Below, piece after piece: positions 36,381 through 44,879 of a stretch of 64,000 nt of DNA. The notes beneath the pieces are model-generated. The model was not told where the DNA came from, did not search any database, and saw only the letters and a list, made by a program, of their open reading frames with translations. How positions within the stretch are numbered: the stretch's first letter is position 1; each line of letters begins with the position of its first letter. A program made the position numbers and the translations under genes. The DNA comes from Fibrivirga algicola (lineage in GTDB: Bacteria > Bacteroidota > Bacteroidia > Cytophagales > Spirosomataceae): assembly GCF_011742925.1 (NCBI RefSeq), contig NZ_WAEL01000006.1, positions 186,001 through 250,000 on the forward strand. The letters run 5' to 3'.

Positions 36381-36453
36381 TGATGTATGGGCTGTGAAAC
36401 TAGACTACTGCAATGATCAAAATTAGATCGCTGGTTTCTCCGTGCCAAATTTC

Positions 36454-37503
36454 ATGCCACAAATTGTTAGTAGCTTTGGTCAATCATTCAGACCACATCG
36501 CAACTTGTACAAAAAATCATCAGTCAGGCGTATTCTAGCGGTTATCACAGCCATTTTACTTCTTTATTTCGCTTTGAGGGACGTCTCCTGGGTAGCTATT
36601 GGAAACGCGTTCGGGCGAGCTAATTATGGCTGGGTGACCCTAGCGGTGGTGGGGACGATAAGCACTTATTTCGTGCGTGGGAAACGCGCGCAGCAATCAC
36701 TAATGGCCTTAGGTTACAGCCCCACAACATTTAGGTGCACTATCGCACTTATGTCGGGAAATATCGCCAGCATGATCATTCCTGGTACAGGCGAGATAAC
36801 CCGTTGCCTGACGCTGAAACGAACCGACAATATCTCGATAGCGCATGCTATGGGAGCAGTCGTAGGCGAACGGGTGCTGGATATGCTTATGCTGCTCCTC
36901 GTAATTGGTCTCACGTTTTTGCTCGAATTGGATAGAATTGCCTCGTTCTTTACGTCGTTCTCCTTTCTGTCTAGAGGCTGGTTGACTTACTTGGCTATTG
37001 GGCTGGTCATTGGGGTGGTATTGATTGGCGTACTGACCTTTGGCCGTTTGCGAAATCGTTGGGCAACGCACCCGATTGGCCTAAAGCTTACCGCCGTGAT
37101 GAGCGGCTTATGGAATGGGTTTTCGGCTATCAAAACGCTGCCAAACCCACCTCTGTTCGTTGCCTTGGCTTTCATAAACCAATTTCTCTATTGGATAACG
37201 ACTTACTGGCTGTTACGATCATTGCCCAACACGCAAGATGTCCCACTAACGTCTGCCCTCATGGTGTTGACTGTATCGTCGCTGGGTGGTCTTGCAGTAC
37301 CAACGCAGGGTGGTATTGGTACCTATCATTTTTTAGTAGGTCGTGCTCTGGTACTGTATGGTTTCTCTATTGTAGAGAGCACCGTTATGGCCACATTCAT
37401 GCATGCTATTGGCTTCGGGATGAATGTAGTTTTAAGCGGTATCAGCTTTTTGATTATTCCTTCACTGATCGATAAACACAATCAGGAATCGAAGCCGCTA
37501 TGA
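36454..37503 (+). CDS. Lysylphosphatidylglycerol synthase transmembrane/flippase-like protein (UPF0104)
   Basis: 349 aa from the ATG at 36454; a GTG at 36442 would add four residues. It is a polytopic protein with about 8 helices. Family motifs visible are RANYGWVTLAVVGTISTYFV RG-type spacing, MSGNIASMIIPGTGEITRC, VVGERVLDMLMLLLVIGLTF and SLGGLAVPTQGGIGTYHFLV. This is the integral membrane domain of the LPG-synthase/AglD superfamily without the C-terminal aminoacyl-transfer domain. Many free-standing members are associated with lipid-linked glycan export. It diverges from the polyprenyl-phosphate transferase gene, 73 bases apart, so a shared role in glycan translocation is plausible but inferred. 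Confidence 0.88.
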   Translation: MPQIVSSFGQSFRPHRNLYKKSSVRRILAVITAILLLYFALRDVSWVAIGNAFGRANYGWVTLAVVGTISTYFVRGKRAQQSLMALGYSPTTFRCTIALMSGNIASMIIPGTGEITRCLTLKRTDNISIAHAMGAVVGERVLDMLMLLLVIGLTFLLELDRIASFFTSFSFLSRGWLTYLAIGLVIGVVLIGVLTFGRLRNRWATHPIGLKLTAVMSGLWNGFSAIKTLPNPPLFVALAFINQFLYWITTYWLLRSLPNTQDVPLTSALMVLTVSSLGGLAVPTQGGIGTYHFLVGRALVLYGFSIVESTVMATFMHAIGFGMNVVLSGISFLIIPSLIDKHNQESKPL

Positions 37504-37598
37504 CGGACATAGCCAGCCTTTATTCCTGGCTGTATCAATTAAAAATAGTCTTTGTCCGATAAGCAATCTCTTAACGCTTATTGCGTGAACTGCCCGCT

Positions 37599-38363
37599 AT
37601 GAATCATTTTATTATCCTGCCCCTTTTGCTACTCCTGCTCGCCGCTTGTTCCGATAAAAAGGAGCGTACCCAGGCAGCGGTTGATGAACCGAGTTATACG
37701 CTGTTTTTTATCGATAAAAGCCTGAGCAACAATAGCCTGTCTGAAGCAAGGGCTATGTATGAGCGCGTTATCCGCGAAGCCATTGCCGAGAACGTACATC
37801 AGAAGTGCGATAAGGTGGTGGTGTATTTCGTGCACGATAATACCGCCAAAGCCCGCGCCCTCTCGCTAACGGCCCGTACCCAGTTGCCCGATGCGGAAGG
37901 AGCTAGCCCCACCGACCGTGAAGCTGCCCAAACCGATTACGAACTGCAACTTACCCGCGAACAGGCTACTATGCAGCGGCAGGTGTTGACCAAACTCGAC
38001 CAGGCCAACACTACTTTGTCTAATCAGCACACCGACCTGTGGGGTAGCCTCGATGTGCTGGCTAAGGCCGATGAGTCGGGCCGTCAGGTACGTGCTTATT
38101 ATTTGAGCGATATGGTCGAGAGCATGAATACGCCTGGCCGCCGCGATTTTCATAAAACGCCCCCCGCCAGTAACGAACAGGCCGACGAATGGGCTAAGGC
38201 CGATGCTAAACAGCTGTCAGCTCAGTACGTCATTGGATCGCCATCAATTCGGCTGGTGCTACCTTTCGCCGCTACGGCATCGGCCAAGGAGAATAACCCT
38301 ACCGTTACCCGTTACTGGCATACCCTGTTCGATGCTATGGGCGCCGCCGAGGTGGTGGAATAG
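37599..38363 (+). CDS. Hypothetical lipoprotein with vWA-like motif
   Basis: 254 aa from the ATG at 37599 (a TTG at 37581 is also in frame). The N-terminus MNHFIILPLLLLLLAACSDK is a lipoprotein signal with Cys16. The mature part starts with a strand YTLFFIDKSLSNN in which Asp38-x-Ser40-x-Ser42 fits the DxSxS MIDAS signature of von Willebrand A domains. DKVVVYFVHDNTAKA and VRAYYLSDMVESMN follow, like the later strands of that fold with an acidic residue. The middle is a long charged helical stretch. No family name is offered; the vWA reading rests on the short motif and strand order. Confidence 0.7.
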   Translation: MNHFIILPLLLLLLAACSDKKERTQAAVDEPSYTLFFIDKSLSNNSLSEARAMYERVIREAIAENVHQKCDKVVVYFVHDNTAKARALSLTARTQLPDAEGASPTDREAAQTDYELQLTREQATMQRQVLTKLDQANTTLSNQHTDLWGSLDVLAKADESGRQVRAYYLSDMVESMNTPGRRDFHKTPPASNEQADEWAKADAKQLSAQYVIGSPSIRLVLPFAATASAKENNPTVTRYWHTLFDAMGAAEVVE

Positions 38364-38468
38364 CAGTAGGGCAAGCCCCAAAAGGCACAAGGTTATCCTG
38401 CTGATCTAAGTAGAGATGAACTTTTGCTCTAAAATGAAACGTCGTAAAATTCTAAAAGTGAACGATTT

Positions 38469-39899
38469 ATGAAATTAACGTACCTGGCACTGTGCAGTAG
38501 TCTGCTGTTGTCGACAGTCGGTTTTGGCCAGCAGCATTCCGAACAGAACCACAGCAACTACATCTGGCCTAAGGATGAAGCCGTTCGACAGAAGCTCGGT
38601 AGGTGGCAGGATGTGAAATTCGGCCTGCTGATGCACTGGGGCACGTATAGTGAGCGTGGCATCGTAGAGTCGTGGTCGCTCTGCCCCGAAGATGAAGGCT
38701 GGTGCGAACGCAAAGGCCCCACCGCCGGTAACTGGTATGAATACAAAAAAGGGTACGAGGCCCTACAGACAACGTTTAACCCGGTAAAATTCAACCCCGA
38801 CCGTTGGGCGGCAGCAGCGCAACAGGCGGGTATGAAATACGTAATCTTTACGACCAAGCACCACGACGGGTTTTGCATGTTCGACACCAAACAGACGGAC
38901 TACAAGATCACGAGCCCCAAAACACCATTCTCGTCGAATCCCCGCAGCAACGTGACGAAGGAGATTTTACAGTCGTTCCGGGCTAAAGACTTTATGGTAG
39001 GTACGTATTTCTCGAAGCCCGACTGGCATACCGAGCACTACTGGAAGCCCTATTTCCCACCCAAGGATCGTAACGTCAACTACGACCCGAAGAAATACCC
39101 CGAGGAGTGGACGAAGTTCAAAACCTTCACCTTCAACCAGATTCAGGAGCTGATGACCGACTATGGGAAGGTCGACATTCTGTGGCTCGACGGCGGCTGG
39201 GTACGTCCTTTCAGCAGCATTGATTCAACCGTGAGTTGGCAGCGTACTATCCCGTTTGACCAGGATATTGACATGGCCCGGATTGCGGCAATGGCCCGCC
39301 AGAAACAGCCCGGCCTGCTGGTGGTCGATCGCACCGTTTCGGGCGAATTCGAGAATTACGTGACGCCCGAACAGCAAATCCCCGACCACTACATGCCCAT
39401 TCCCTGGGAAACCTGCCTGACTATGGGCGATAGCTGGTCGTACATTCCTAAAGAGAATTTCAAATCAACTCGGAAACTGGTGCAGATTCTGGTCGATGTG
39501 GTGGCTAAAAATGGCAATATGCTCCTGAACATCGCGCCGGGTCCAGATGGCGAATGGCATGAAGAAGCGTATCAGCGTCTGACGCAGATTGGCAACTGGA
39601 TGCAGGTCAATGGCGAATCAATTTATGGCACCAAACCGCTGGCCCCGTACCGGCAGGAGCAGTGGGCTTTAACCCAAAACGGGCAAGCCACCTACGCGTC
39701 GTACCTACCTAAAGAGACTGAGTCACAGTTGCCAGCTACCCTGACGTTGCCCGTTACGCCTACCAAAACGGTGCTTATCCTGGGTAGTAAACAGCCGCTC
39801 AACTGGAAAAAATCGGGCAATGGGGTTGTGGTGAACGTACCCGAAAAGGTGCGTCAGCAACTAGCTAATCAACCCGCCTGGGTGTTTAAGGTCAGCTAA
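38469..39899 (+). CDS. Alpha-L-fucosidase, glycoside hydrolase family 29
   Basis: 476-aa exported hydrolase releasing L-fucose from glycans. A signal peptide (LTYLALCSSLLLSTVGFG) leads to the GH29 barrel: KFGLLMHWGTYSERG, MKYVIFTTKHHDGFCMFDTK, then GKVDILWLDGGW with Asp241 at the nucleophile position, and NGNMLLNIAPGPDGEWHEEA. A C-terminal small beta-domain follows from ~400 (TLPVTPTKTVLILGSKQPL). Being a stand-alone exported enzyme, it probably acts in the periplasm or at the surface on host, plant or microbial fucosylated glycans. No SusC/SusD pair is nearby, so it is not in a classic utilisation locus. Confidence 0.95.
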   Translation: MKLTYLALCSSLLLSTVGFGQQHSEQNHSNYIWPKDEAVRQKLGRWQDVKFGLLMHWGTYSERGIVESWSLCPEDEGWCERKGPTAGNWYEYKKGYEALQTTFNPVKFNPDRWAAAAQQAGMKYVIFTTKHHDGFCMFDTKQTDYKITSPKTPFSSNPRSNVTKEILQSFRAKDFMVGTYFSKPDWHTEHYWKPYFPPKDRNVNYDPKKYPEEWTKFKTFTFNQIQELMTDYGKVDILWLDGGWVRPFSSIDSTVSWQRTIPFDQDIDMARIAAMARQKQPGLLVVDRTVSGEFENYVTPEQQIPDHYMPIPWETCLTMGDSWSYIPKENFKSTRKLVQILVDVVAKNGNMLLNIAPGPDGEWHEEAYQRLTQIGNWMQVNGESIYGTKPLAPYRQEQWALTQNGQATYASYLPKETESQLPATLTLPVTPTKTVLILGSKQPLNWKKSGNGVVVNVPEKVRQQLANQPAWVFKVS

Positions 39900-40025
39900 C
39901 CGGCGTGTAAAGAAACGTACTTCTGGATGCTGGCAGGCATTCCGCCGGGTGGGCGGTACTACTTCGTGGTGGCCACGCAGTGCTTGCCTATGGAATGTAA
40001 CGGCCTGTACGAAAAAGGTCCCTTT

Positions 40026-40697
40026 TTACGCTACGAGCTTCGTCGTGTATTTATCCATGACGTCGCTGGGGTGGATATCCAGTACGTTGGCTAATACGAG
40101 CAGTACCAGCGTGCGGGAAGCGATTTTCCGGGGAATATTGGCCAGCATGGCAAATGCATCGACCGTAATTGACGTATTCTGGCCGAGGTGATTCATCAAC
40201 ACGCGCTCTTTGTCGCCGTACGTGAAGCGCACGTTGCGGTCGGCGCGCACGCCTTTCATAATTTCCCGAACCTCTTTACTGGCCTGTACCGATTTGTCAG
40301 CTACCCGCACGTACACCTTCTTATTATCAGGGTCAGCCGGGTCGGGCAGGACGTAATGCGGACGATTTTGGCTACGCGGAATCCGGAATAACAGCACTTC
40401 ACGCTCATCGTGGAGCGGAATGCGTTCGAGGGTATAATGGATTGCCGGAAAGCAGAATTTTTCAATGGCCCTGACGAGCAGATACTCGTCTTCATCGGCG
40501 TATTTGAGGCCCGGAATGGTGCCATCATCGCCGACACCAATCAAGAGCGTACCGCCGTCGGTGTTGGCGAACGCTACGATTTCCCGAACAATTTTTTCGG
40601 GGTGATTTGTCTTGAGTTTGAACTCAAGTGAATGCCCTTCGCCCCGGCGAACCAGTTCCTTGAGCATTTTATAGTCTGTACTTGATCTGTCCACCAT
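40026..40697 (-). CDS. AlbA_2 (Schlafen-type) domain protein, putative transcriptional regulator
   Basis: 223 aa. The AlbA_2 domain spans ~8-140: GEGHSLEFKLK, then IVREIVAFANTDGGTLLIGV, GDDGTIPG and VRVADKSVQASKEVREIM. It is followed by a C-terminal segment (LGQNTSITVDAFAMLANIPR then KIASRTLVLLVLANVLDIHP) that looks like a helix-turn-helix fold. Such proteins are often annotated as ATP-binding or DNA-binding regulators; the biochemical activity is poorly defined. It converges with the fucosidase and diverges from crtZ, with no obvious operon. A defence role is not supported by context. Confidence 0.85.
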   Translation of the reverse strand: MVDRSSTDYKMLKELVRRGEGHSLEFKLKTNHPEKIVREIVAFANTDGGTLLIGVGDDGTIPGLKYADEDEYLLVRAIEKFCFPAIHYTLERIPLHDEREVLLFRIPRSQNRPHYVLPDPADPDNKKVYVRVADKSVQASKEVREIMKGVRADRNVRFTYGDKERVLMNHLGQNTSITVDAFAMLANIPRKIASRTLVLLVLANVLDIHPSDVMDKYTTKLVA

Positions 40698-40862
40698 GAT
40701 GCGTTTCGATCACACCTAAATGTACAACCGCCGCCCGGATTTGCAAGCGGTACACCGCCGAGGCCTACTGAATGCTTAACTTAGCAGCTGGCCGAGTTGC
40801 CAACTTTTCGGTCGTGCCGGCCGTTATCTAAACTCAACCGCGATTACTTTATAAACGCAAAA

Positions 40863-41306
40863 ATGCTTACAAACGTTGCCATCGCTTTAGCTACCCTGAT
40901 CACCATGGAAGGGGTGGCCTGGTTCACGCACAAATACATCATGCACGGCATTATGTGGAACTGGCACCACTCCCATCACAATGCACACAAGGGCTTCTTT
41001 GAGGTGAACGACCTCTTTAGCGTATTGTTCAGCGGCGTGGCTGTTGGCCTGGTTGTTGTCGGGTTCGAGATACCCTCGTTATGGTATCTGGCACCCATCG
41101 GAATTGGCGTTACGCTTTACGGAATCGGCTATTTTGTGTTCCACGACATCATTGTGCACCGCCGAATAAAAATTAGTTTTAAAGCGACAAACCCGTATCT
41201 GATTCGGATCATGCGGGCTCATTATGTGCACCACAAGGTACACACCCGCGAAGGCGCTGAAGCTTTCGGGTTCTTGTATGCACCCAGGAAATACGATAAG
41301 AAATGA
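40863..41306 (+). CDS. crtZ: Beta-carotene hydroxylase, CrtZ type
   Basis: 147-aa non-heme di-iron membrane hydroxylase of the fatty acid hydroxylase superfamily, converting beta-carotene towards zeaxanthin. The ATG at 40863 is chosen because the frame's earlier start adds an Arg/Ser-rich stretch outside the family. Histidine motifs: HKYIMH (23-28), HHSHH (35-39), HDIIVH (94-99) and HYVHH (120-124), with four hydrophobic segments between. The stop overlaps the glpD start by four bases, coupling translation. Other carotenoid genes (crtB, crtI, crtY) are absent from the window. Cytophagales of this type are commonly pigmented, which fits. Confidence 0.93.
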   Translation: MLTNVAIALATLITMEGVAWFTHKYIMHGIMWNWHHSHHNAHKGFFEVNDLFSVLFSGVAVGLVVVGFEIPSLWYLAPIGIGVTLYGIGYFVFHDIIVHRRIKISFKATNPYLIRIMRAHYVHHKVHTREGAEAFGFLYAPRKYDKK

Positions 41307-42997
41307 ACCGCTCTGCCAACCTATCCCGGCTGCAAACCGAAGCGTTTGACATATGCATCATTGGCGCGGGCGCATCGGGGGCAGGTTGTGCCGTTGATGC
41401 TGCCAGCCGAGGGCTGCGCGTAGCCCTGCTCGAAGCCGACGATTTCGGCGCGGGTACGTCAGGTACGTCTACCAAGTTGGTGCATGGCGGGGTACGGTAT
41501 CTGGAGCAGGCCGTTAAGACGTTTGACCCTAAACAGCTGTCGCTGGTGCGAAAGGCGTTGCACGAACGTCGGACGTTGCTGCACATTGCGCCGCATTTGT
41601 GCCATCCGTTGGCATTGCTGACGCCCGTAAACAATCTGATTGAGGGCGCTTATTATGCCATTGGCCTGAAAATATACGATCTGCTGGCGGGCAGTCGCCG
41701 CATGGCACCCAGTCGTTGGCTTGGTAAGGCGAGTGCAGTCCGGCATTTCCCCGCTTTCGACCCTGATAAGCTGCACAGCGCAGTGATGTACTACGATGGT
41801 CAGTTTGACGATATTCGGCTGAACCTGAGTATGGTACAAACGGCGGCGGCGAAGGGCGCGGCGGTAGCTAACCACATTCTGGTTGACAAACTAAACACCG
41901 ATAACGCCGGGAAAATAACCTCGGTCTCGGTCGTTGATAAGCTGACAGGGGCTTCGTTTTCGGTGCAAGCCAGGGTATTTATCAATGCAACAGGTACCCG
42001 GGCCGACACGATGCGGCAGGGAGCTAACCCTAAACAGGGCGTCAGGATGCGGGCCAGCAAAGGCGCTCACGTAGTGCTGGCGGGTACGGCCTTACCCGTG
42101 GCTTCCGGACAAACTGAACCGGCTGCGCTACTGGTGCCGAAGACGAAAGACGGCCGCGTGCTCTTTGCCATTCCGTGGCGCGGGCAATGGCTCATTGGGA
42201 CAACCGATACTGAAGCCAATCCTGGTGACGTACCTGCGTTGCTCCCTGACGAAGCCACTTACCTGCTCGACCACGTAAATCAGTACGTAAAGGCCCCGAT
42301 TCCTATCGACGCCCTAACAGGTGGCTTTGCCGGGCTTCGTCCGCTGTTGCAGGCTGACCCCAATGCGTCGAGCCAGGCGCTGGTGCGCGACCACGAAGTA
42401 GAAATTGACCCTGTTTCGGGCCTGGTTAGTATTATGGGTGGCAAATGGACCACCTACCGGCTGATGGCGCAGGAGACCGTGGATGCCTGCTGTCAGTTAT
42501 TGGCGGCTGAAGGTTCGGTTGCGCCGGGTATGTTGGCTGCCTGCCAAACCGAGACGTTGCTGTTGCAGGGAGCCGAGGGGTATAACCGGGCTTACCGCAA
42601 GCACCTGAGCGATAGCTATCCCGAATACCCCACCGACGTGCTCGACCACCTGGCCAATACCTACGGCACCGATGCGCTGAACGTGCTGCGTCTGTTGCGC
42701 GAAGAACCTGACTGGGTTACCCGGCTGGCCAACGATCACCCCTTCATTCAAGCCGAAGTAATTTATGCCGCCCGTACTGAAATGGCGCAAACCCTGTCCG
42801 ACGTGCTGATGCGCCGTATCCGACTCGGTCTCATCGACTGGAAAGCGACGCTGGAAGCACTACCCGTTACGGCTCGTCTGCTAGCCGTTGAACGTAGCTG
42901 GACACCTGAGCAGGAGGAACAGGCAATGGCCACATTCCGGGCGCATATCGAAGGGCTATTGCAAAAAGCGACCGGAACCGTTGAGTTTCGCGTTTGA
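41303..42997 (+). CDS. glpD: Glycerol-3-phosphate dehydrogenase/oxidase, FAD-dependent
   Basis: 564-aa membrane-associated flavoenzyme oxidising sn-glycerol-3-phosphate to dihydroxyacetone phosphate. The FAD fold is CIIGAGASGAGCAVDAASRG (residues ~17-36). DFGAGTSGTSTKLVHGGVRY and YYDGQFDDIRLNLSMVQTAA follow, then IPWRGQWLIGTTDTEANPGD, GLVSIMGGKWTTYRLMAQET, and a C-terminal cap domain (VIYAARTEMAQTLSDVLMRR). The length fits GlpD. Its coupling to crtZ is unusual since the pathways are unrelated. No glpF or glpK is adjacent. Confidence 0.95.
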   Translation: MNRSANLSRLQTEAFDICIIGAGASGAGCAVDAASRGLRVALLEADDFGAGTSGTSTKLVHGGVRYLEQAVKTFDPKQLSLVRKALHERRTLLHIAPHLCHPLALLTPVNNLIEGAYYAIGLKIYDLLAGSRRMAPSRWLGKASAVRHFPAFDPDKLHSAVMYYDGQFDDIRLNLSMVQTAAAKGAAVANHILVDKLNTDNAGKITSVSVVDKLTGASFSVQARVFINATGTRADTMRQGANPKQGVRMRASKGAHVVLAGTALPVASGQTEPAALLVPKTKDGRVLFAIPWRGQWLIGTTDTEANPGDVPALLPDEATYLLDHVNQYVKAPIPIDALTGGFAGLRPLLQADPNASSQALVRDHEVEIDPVSGLVSIMGGKWTTYRLMAQETVDACCQLLAAEGSVAPGMLAACQTETLLLQGAEGYNRAYRKHLSDSYPEYPTDVLDHLANTYGTDALNVLRLLREEPDWVTRLANDHPFIQAEVIYAARTEMAQTLSDVLMRRIRLGLIDWKATLEALPVTARLLAVERSWTPEQEEQAMATFRAHIEGLLQKATGTVEFRV

Positions 42998-43004
42998 TAG
43001 AGCT

Positions 43005-43062
43005 CGTTTATCATTTTCTGTGTTGCGCGGCTGTGGATGCGCACCACAGAAAACGATAAACG
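43005..43062. repeat. 22-bp inverted repeat with two mismatches
   Basis: Arms 43005-43026 and 43041-43062 (CGTTTATC.TTTTCTGTG.TGC) with a 14-base loop. It begins eight bases past the glpD stop and ends ten bases before the next ATG. The inner end TGTTGCGCGGCTG resembles the core of the other repeats. Confidence 0.65.
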
Positions 43063-43071
43063 AAATTAGTT

Positions 43072-44043
43072 ATGACCGAACTCCTCCGGGACATACGTAC
43101 CTACCTGCGGGCCGACTTTAAGCCCGGCCTATATCTGGCTACGACCTTGTGGATCGGGCTGTTAATCGCTGTCAATTACACGTTTAGCGTCGAAAATGGC
43201 CTCATTGACCGGCAACCGTATAGCGCCTGGCGGCCTGTCTGGTATTTGGGCCTGTACGCCACGGCTTACTACGGTGCTTTCTGGCTCTGGGGTGTGTTTC
43301 ATAACCGCCGCGACATCTGGCGAAACCGTTGGTTCTGGTGGCATACACTCCTGGCACTAGTGGCCTATTCCTATTACGCTGGTTTCAGCGCTCATGCTGA
43401 CTGGGCGAAGCAGATCACCAACTTCGGGCTCTACGTTTATACTTATAAGGTGTTGAGCAATGTCCATTCGCTCGTCACTATTGTGTTGCCGCTGGCGCTT
43501 TACTACCTACTGGTCGACAAGCCGGGTAATGGGTTCTACGGCATGCAGCCCAAGCGTAAAGGGTTACTTGTATACGCTACGCTGCTGGCCTTGATGGTGC
43601 CGATTATCCTCTACGCCTCGTTTCAGCCCGATTTTCTTCAGGCTTACCCAACGTACCGAAATACGAGCGCTCATGAGGCGCTGAACGTGCCCGAGTGGGT
43701 TACAGCGCTGGGGTATGAACTGGCCTACGGCTGGGATTTTGTGCCGACCGAATTGCTCTTTCGCGGTTTCCTGGTCATCGGTATGAGCCGAATCCTGCAA
43801 CATAACGTACCCAGCGGGCTTTTGCAGTCCGGCCTCTCGTGGTCCGGTCCTGTATTGCCGATGATCGTTTGGTACGCAACGATCCACTTCGGCCGGCCGC
43901 TGGGCGAAACCGTTTCGTCGTTAGTTGGCGGCTATATTCTGGGTGTGCTGGCCTTATCGACACGGAGCATTTGGGGTGGCCTGTTCATCCACATCGGCAT
44001 TGCCTGGCTCATGGAAGCCGCCACGTTCTGGCAGAAGATGTAA
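43072..44043 (+). CDS. CPBP family intramembrane protease-like protein
   Basis: 323 aa with about 8 hydrophobic helices. The CPBP (Abi/Rce1-like) glutamate protease signature is present but altered: the usual EExxxR reads T226-E227-LLF-R231 (TELLFRGFLVIG). The second motif His is present at 272 (VWYATIHFGRP) and the third at 307 (GGLFIHIG). Whether the changed first Glu preserves activity is unclear, so it may be a non-protease homologue. It lies between glpD and lipB on the same strand, separated from glpD by a hairpin. Function in this organism is unknown. Confidence 0.85.
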   Translation: MTELLRDIRTYLRADFKPGLYLATTLWIGLLIAVNYTFSVENGLIDRQPYSAWRPVWYLGLYATAYYGAFWLWGVFHNRRDIWRNRWFWWHTLLALVAYSYYAGFSAHADWAKQITNFGLYVYTYKVLSNVHSLVTIVLPLALYYLLVDKPGNGFYGMQPKRKGLLVYATLLALMVPIILYASFQPDFLQAYPTYRNTSAHEALNVPEWVTALGYELAYGWDFVPTELLFRGFLVIGMSRILQHNVPSGLLQSGLSWSGPVLPMIVWYATIHFGRPLGETVSSLVGGYILGVLALSTRSIWGGLFIHIGIAWLMEAATFWQKM

Positions 44044-44100
44044 CGCCGTTGAACAGACATGCCGCTGAACCCCTTACCGCCTCAGCGTGTTCTAGTTGTA

Positions 44101-44817
44101 ATGAGTATCACTACGCTTCAGAACAAATCAGTAACTATCCGCGACCTCGGCCTGATCGATTATCAAACCGCCTGGGACGAGCAGGAACGGCTGTTTGCCG
44201 ACACCGTTGCGAGCAAGATTGCGAACCGTCAGCTCTCGCCCGACGAGCAGCTGCCAACGCCTAACTACCTGCTTTTCTGTGAACACCCACACGTGTATAC
44301 CCTCGGGAAAAGCGGACACGAAAGCCACCTGCTGGCCAACGACGAGTTTCTGAAACAGATTGGAGCCACCTATCACCGCATCAATCGGGGCGGCGATATA
44401 ACCTACCACGGTCCTGGCCAACTGGTGGGGTACCCCATTCTGGATCTGGATAATTTCTTTACCGACATTCACCGCTACATGCGGCTACTGGAAGAGGCTA
44501 TTATCCTGACTATCGGTGAATACGGTATCAACGCCGGCCGGATCGAAGGCCTGACGGGTGTGTGGCTCGATGACGAAAAAGGCCCACGGAAGATTTGCGC
44601 AATGGGTGTAAAAGCGAGCCGTTGGGTAACCATGCACGGTTTTGCCCTGAACGTCAACACCGACTTGAGTTATTTTCAGCATATTGTGCCCTGTGGTATT
44701 GCCGATAAAGCTGTGACCTCTATGCAGCAGGAGCTAGGCCACCCGGTTCCTGTAGCCGAAGTAGCGCAACACGTGCAGCGGCACCTGATTAATTTGTTTG
44801 ATATGACAATTGGTTAG
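44101..44817 (+). CDS. lipB: Octanoyl-[acyl-carrier-protein]-protein N-octanoyltransferase
   Basis: 238 aa from the ATG at 44101; an ATG at 44059 adds 14 Pro-rich residues. It moves octanoyl from ACP to lipoyl domains, the first step of lipoate assembly. Motifs: IRDLGLIDYQTAWDEQE, FCEHPHVYTLGKSG, NRGGDITYHGPGQLVGYPIL (substrate pocket), KICAMGVKASRWVTMHGFAL with the catalytic Lys, and FQHIVPCGI with the catalytic Cys. Complete length. It would supply lipoyl groups for the glycine cleavage system (gcvP here) and 2-oxo acid dehydrogenases. The stop codon is inside a 52-bp perfect palindrome. Confidence 0.96.
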   Translation: MSITTLQNKSVTIRDLGLIDYQTAWDEQERLFADTVASKIANRQLSPDEQLPTPNYLLFCEHPHVYTLGKSGHESHLLANDEFLKQIGATYHRINRGGDITYHGPGQLVGYPILDLDNFFTDIHRYMRLLEEAIILTIGEYGINAGRIEGLTGVWLDDEKGPRKICAMGVKASRWVTMHGFALNVNTDLSYFQHIVPCGIADKAVTSMQQELGHPVPVAEVAQHVQRHLINLFDMTIG

Positions 44818-44867
44818 TTTCAAGTTTTAGGTTTCAGGCAGCTGCCTGAAACCTAAAACTTGAAACT
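44816..44867. repeat. 52-bp perfect palindrome without loop
   Basis: Arms 44816-44841 and 44842-44867 are perfect complements with zero spacer, centred on GGCAGCTGCC. The left end shares two bases with the lipB stop codon. The arm is built of short T-rich words (AGTTTCAAGTTTTAGGTTTC). As RNA it would need a few bases of unpaired loop at the centre. Confidence 0.85.
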
Positions 44868-44879
44868 CTTTTCTTTCCA

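Noticed and set aside
40026-40697. AlbA_2 protein as part of a defence island
   Set aside because: No nuclease, helicase, methylase or toxin-antitoxin neighbour; surrounding genes are housekeeping.
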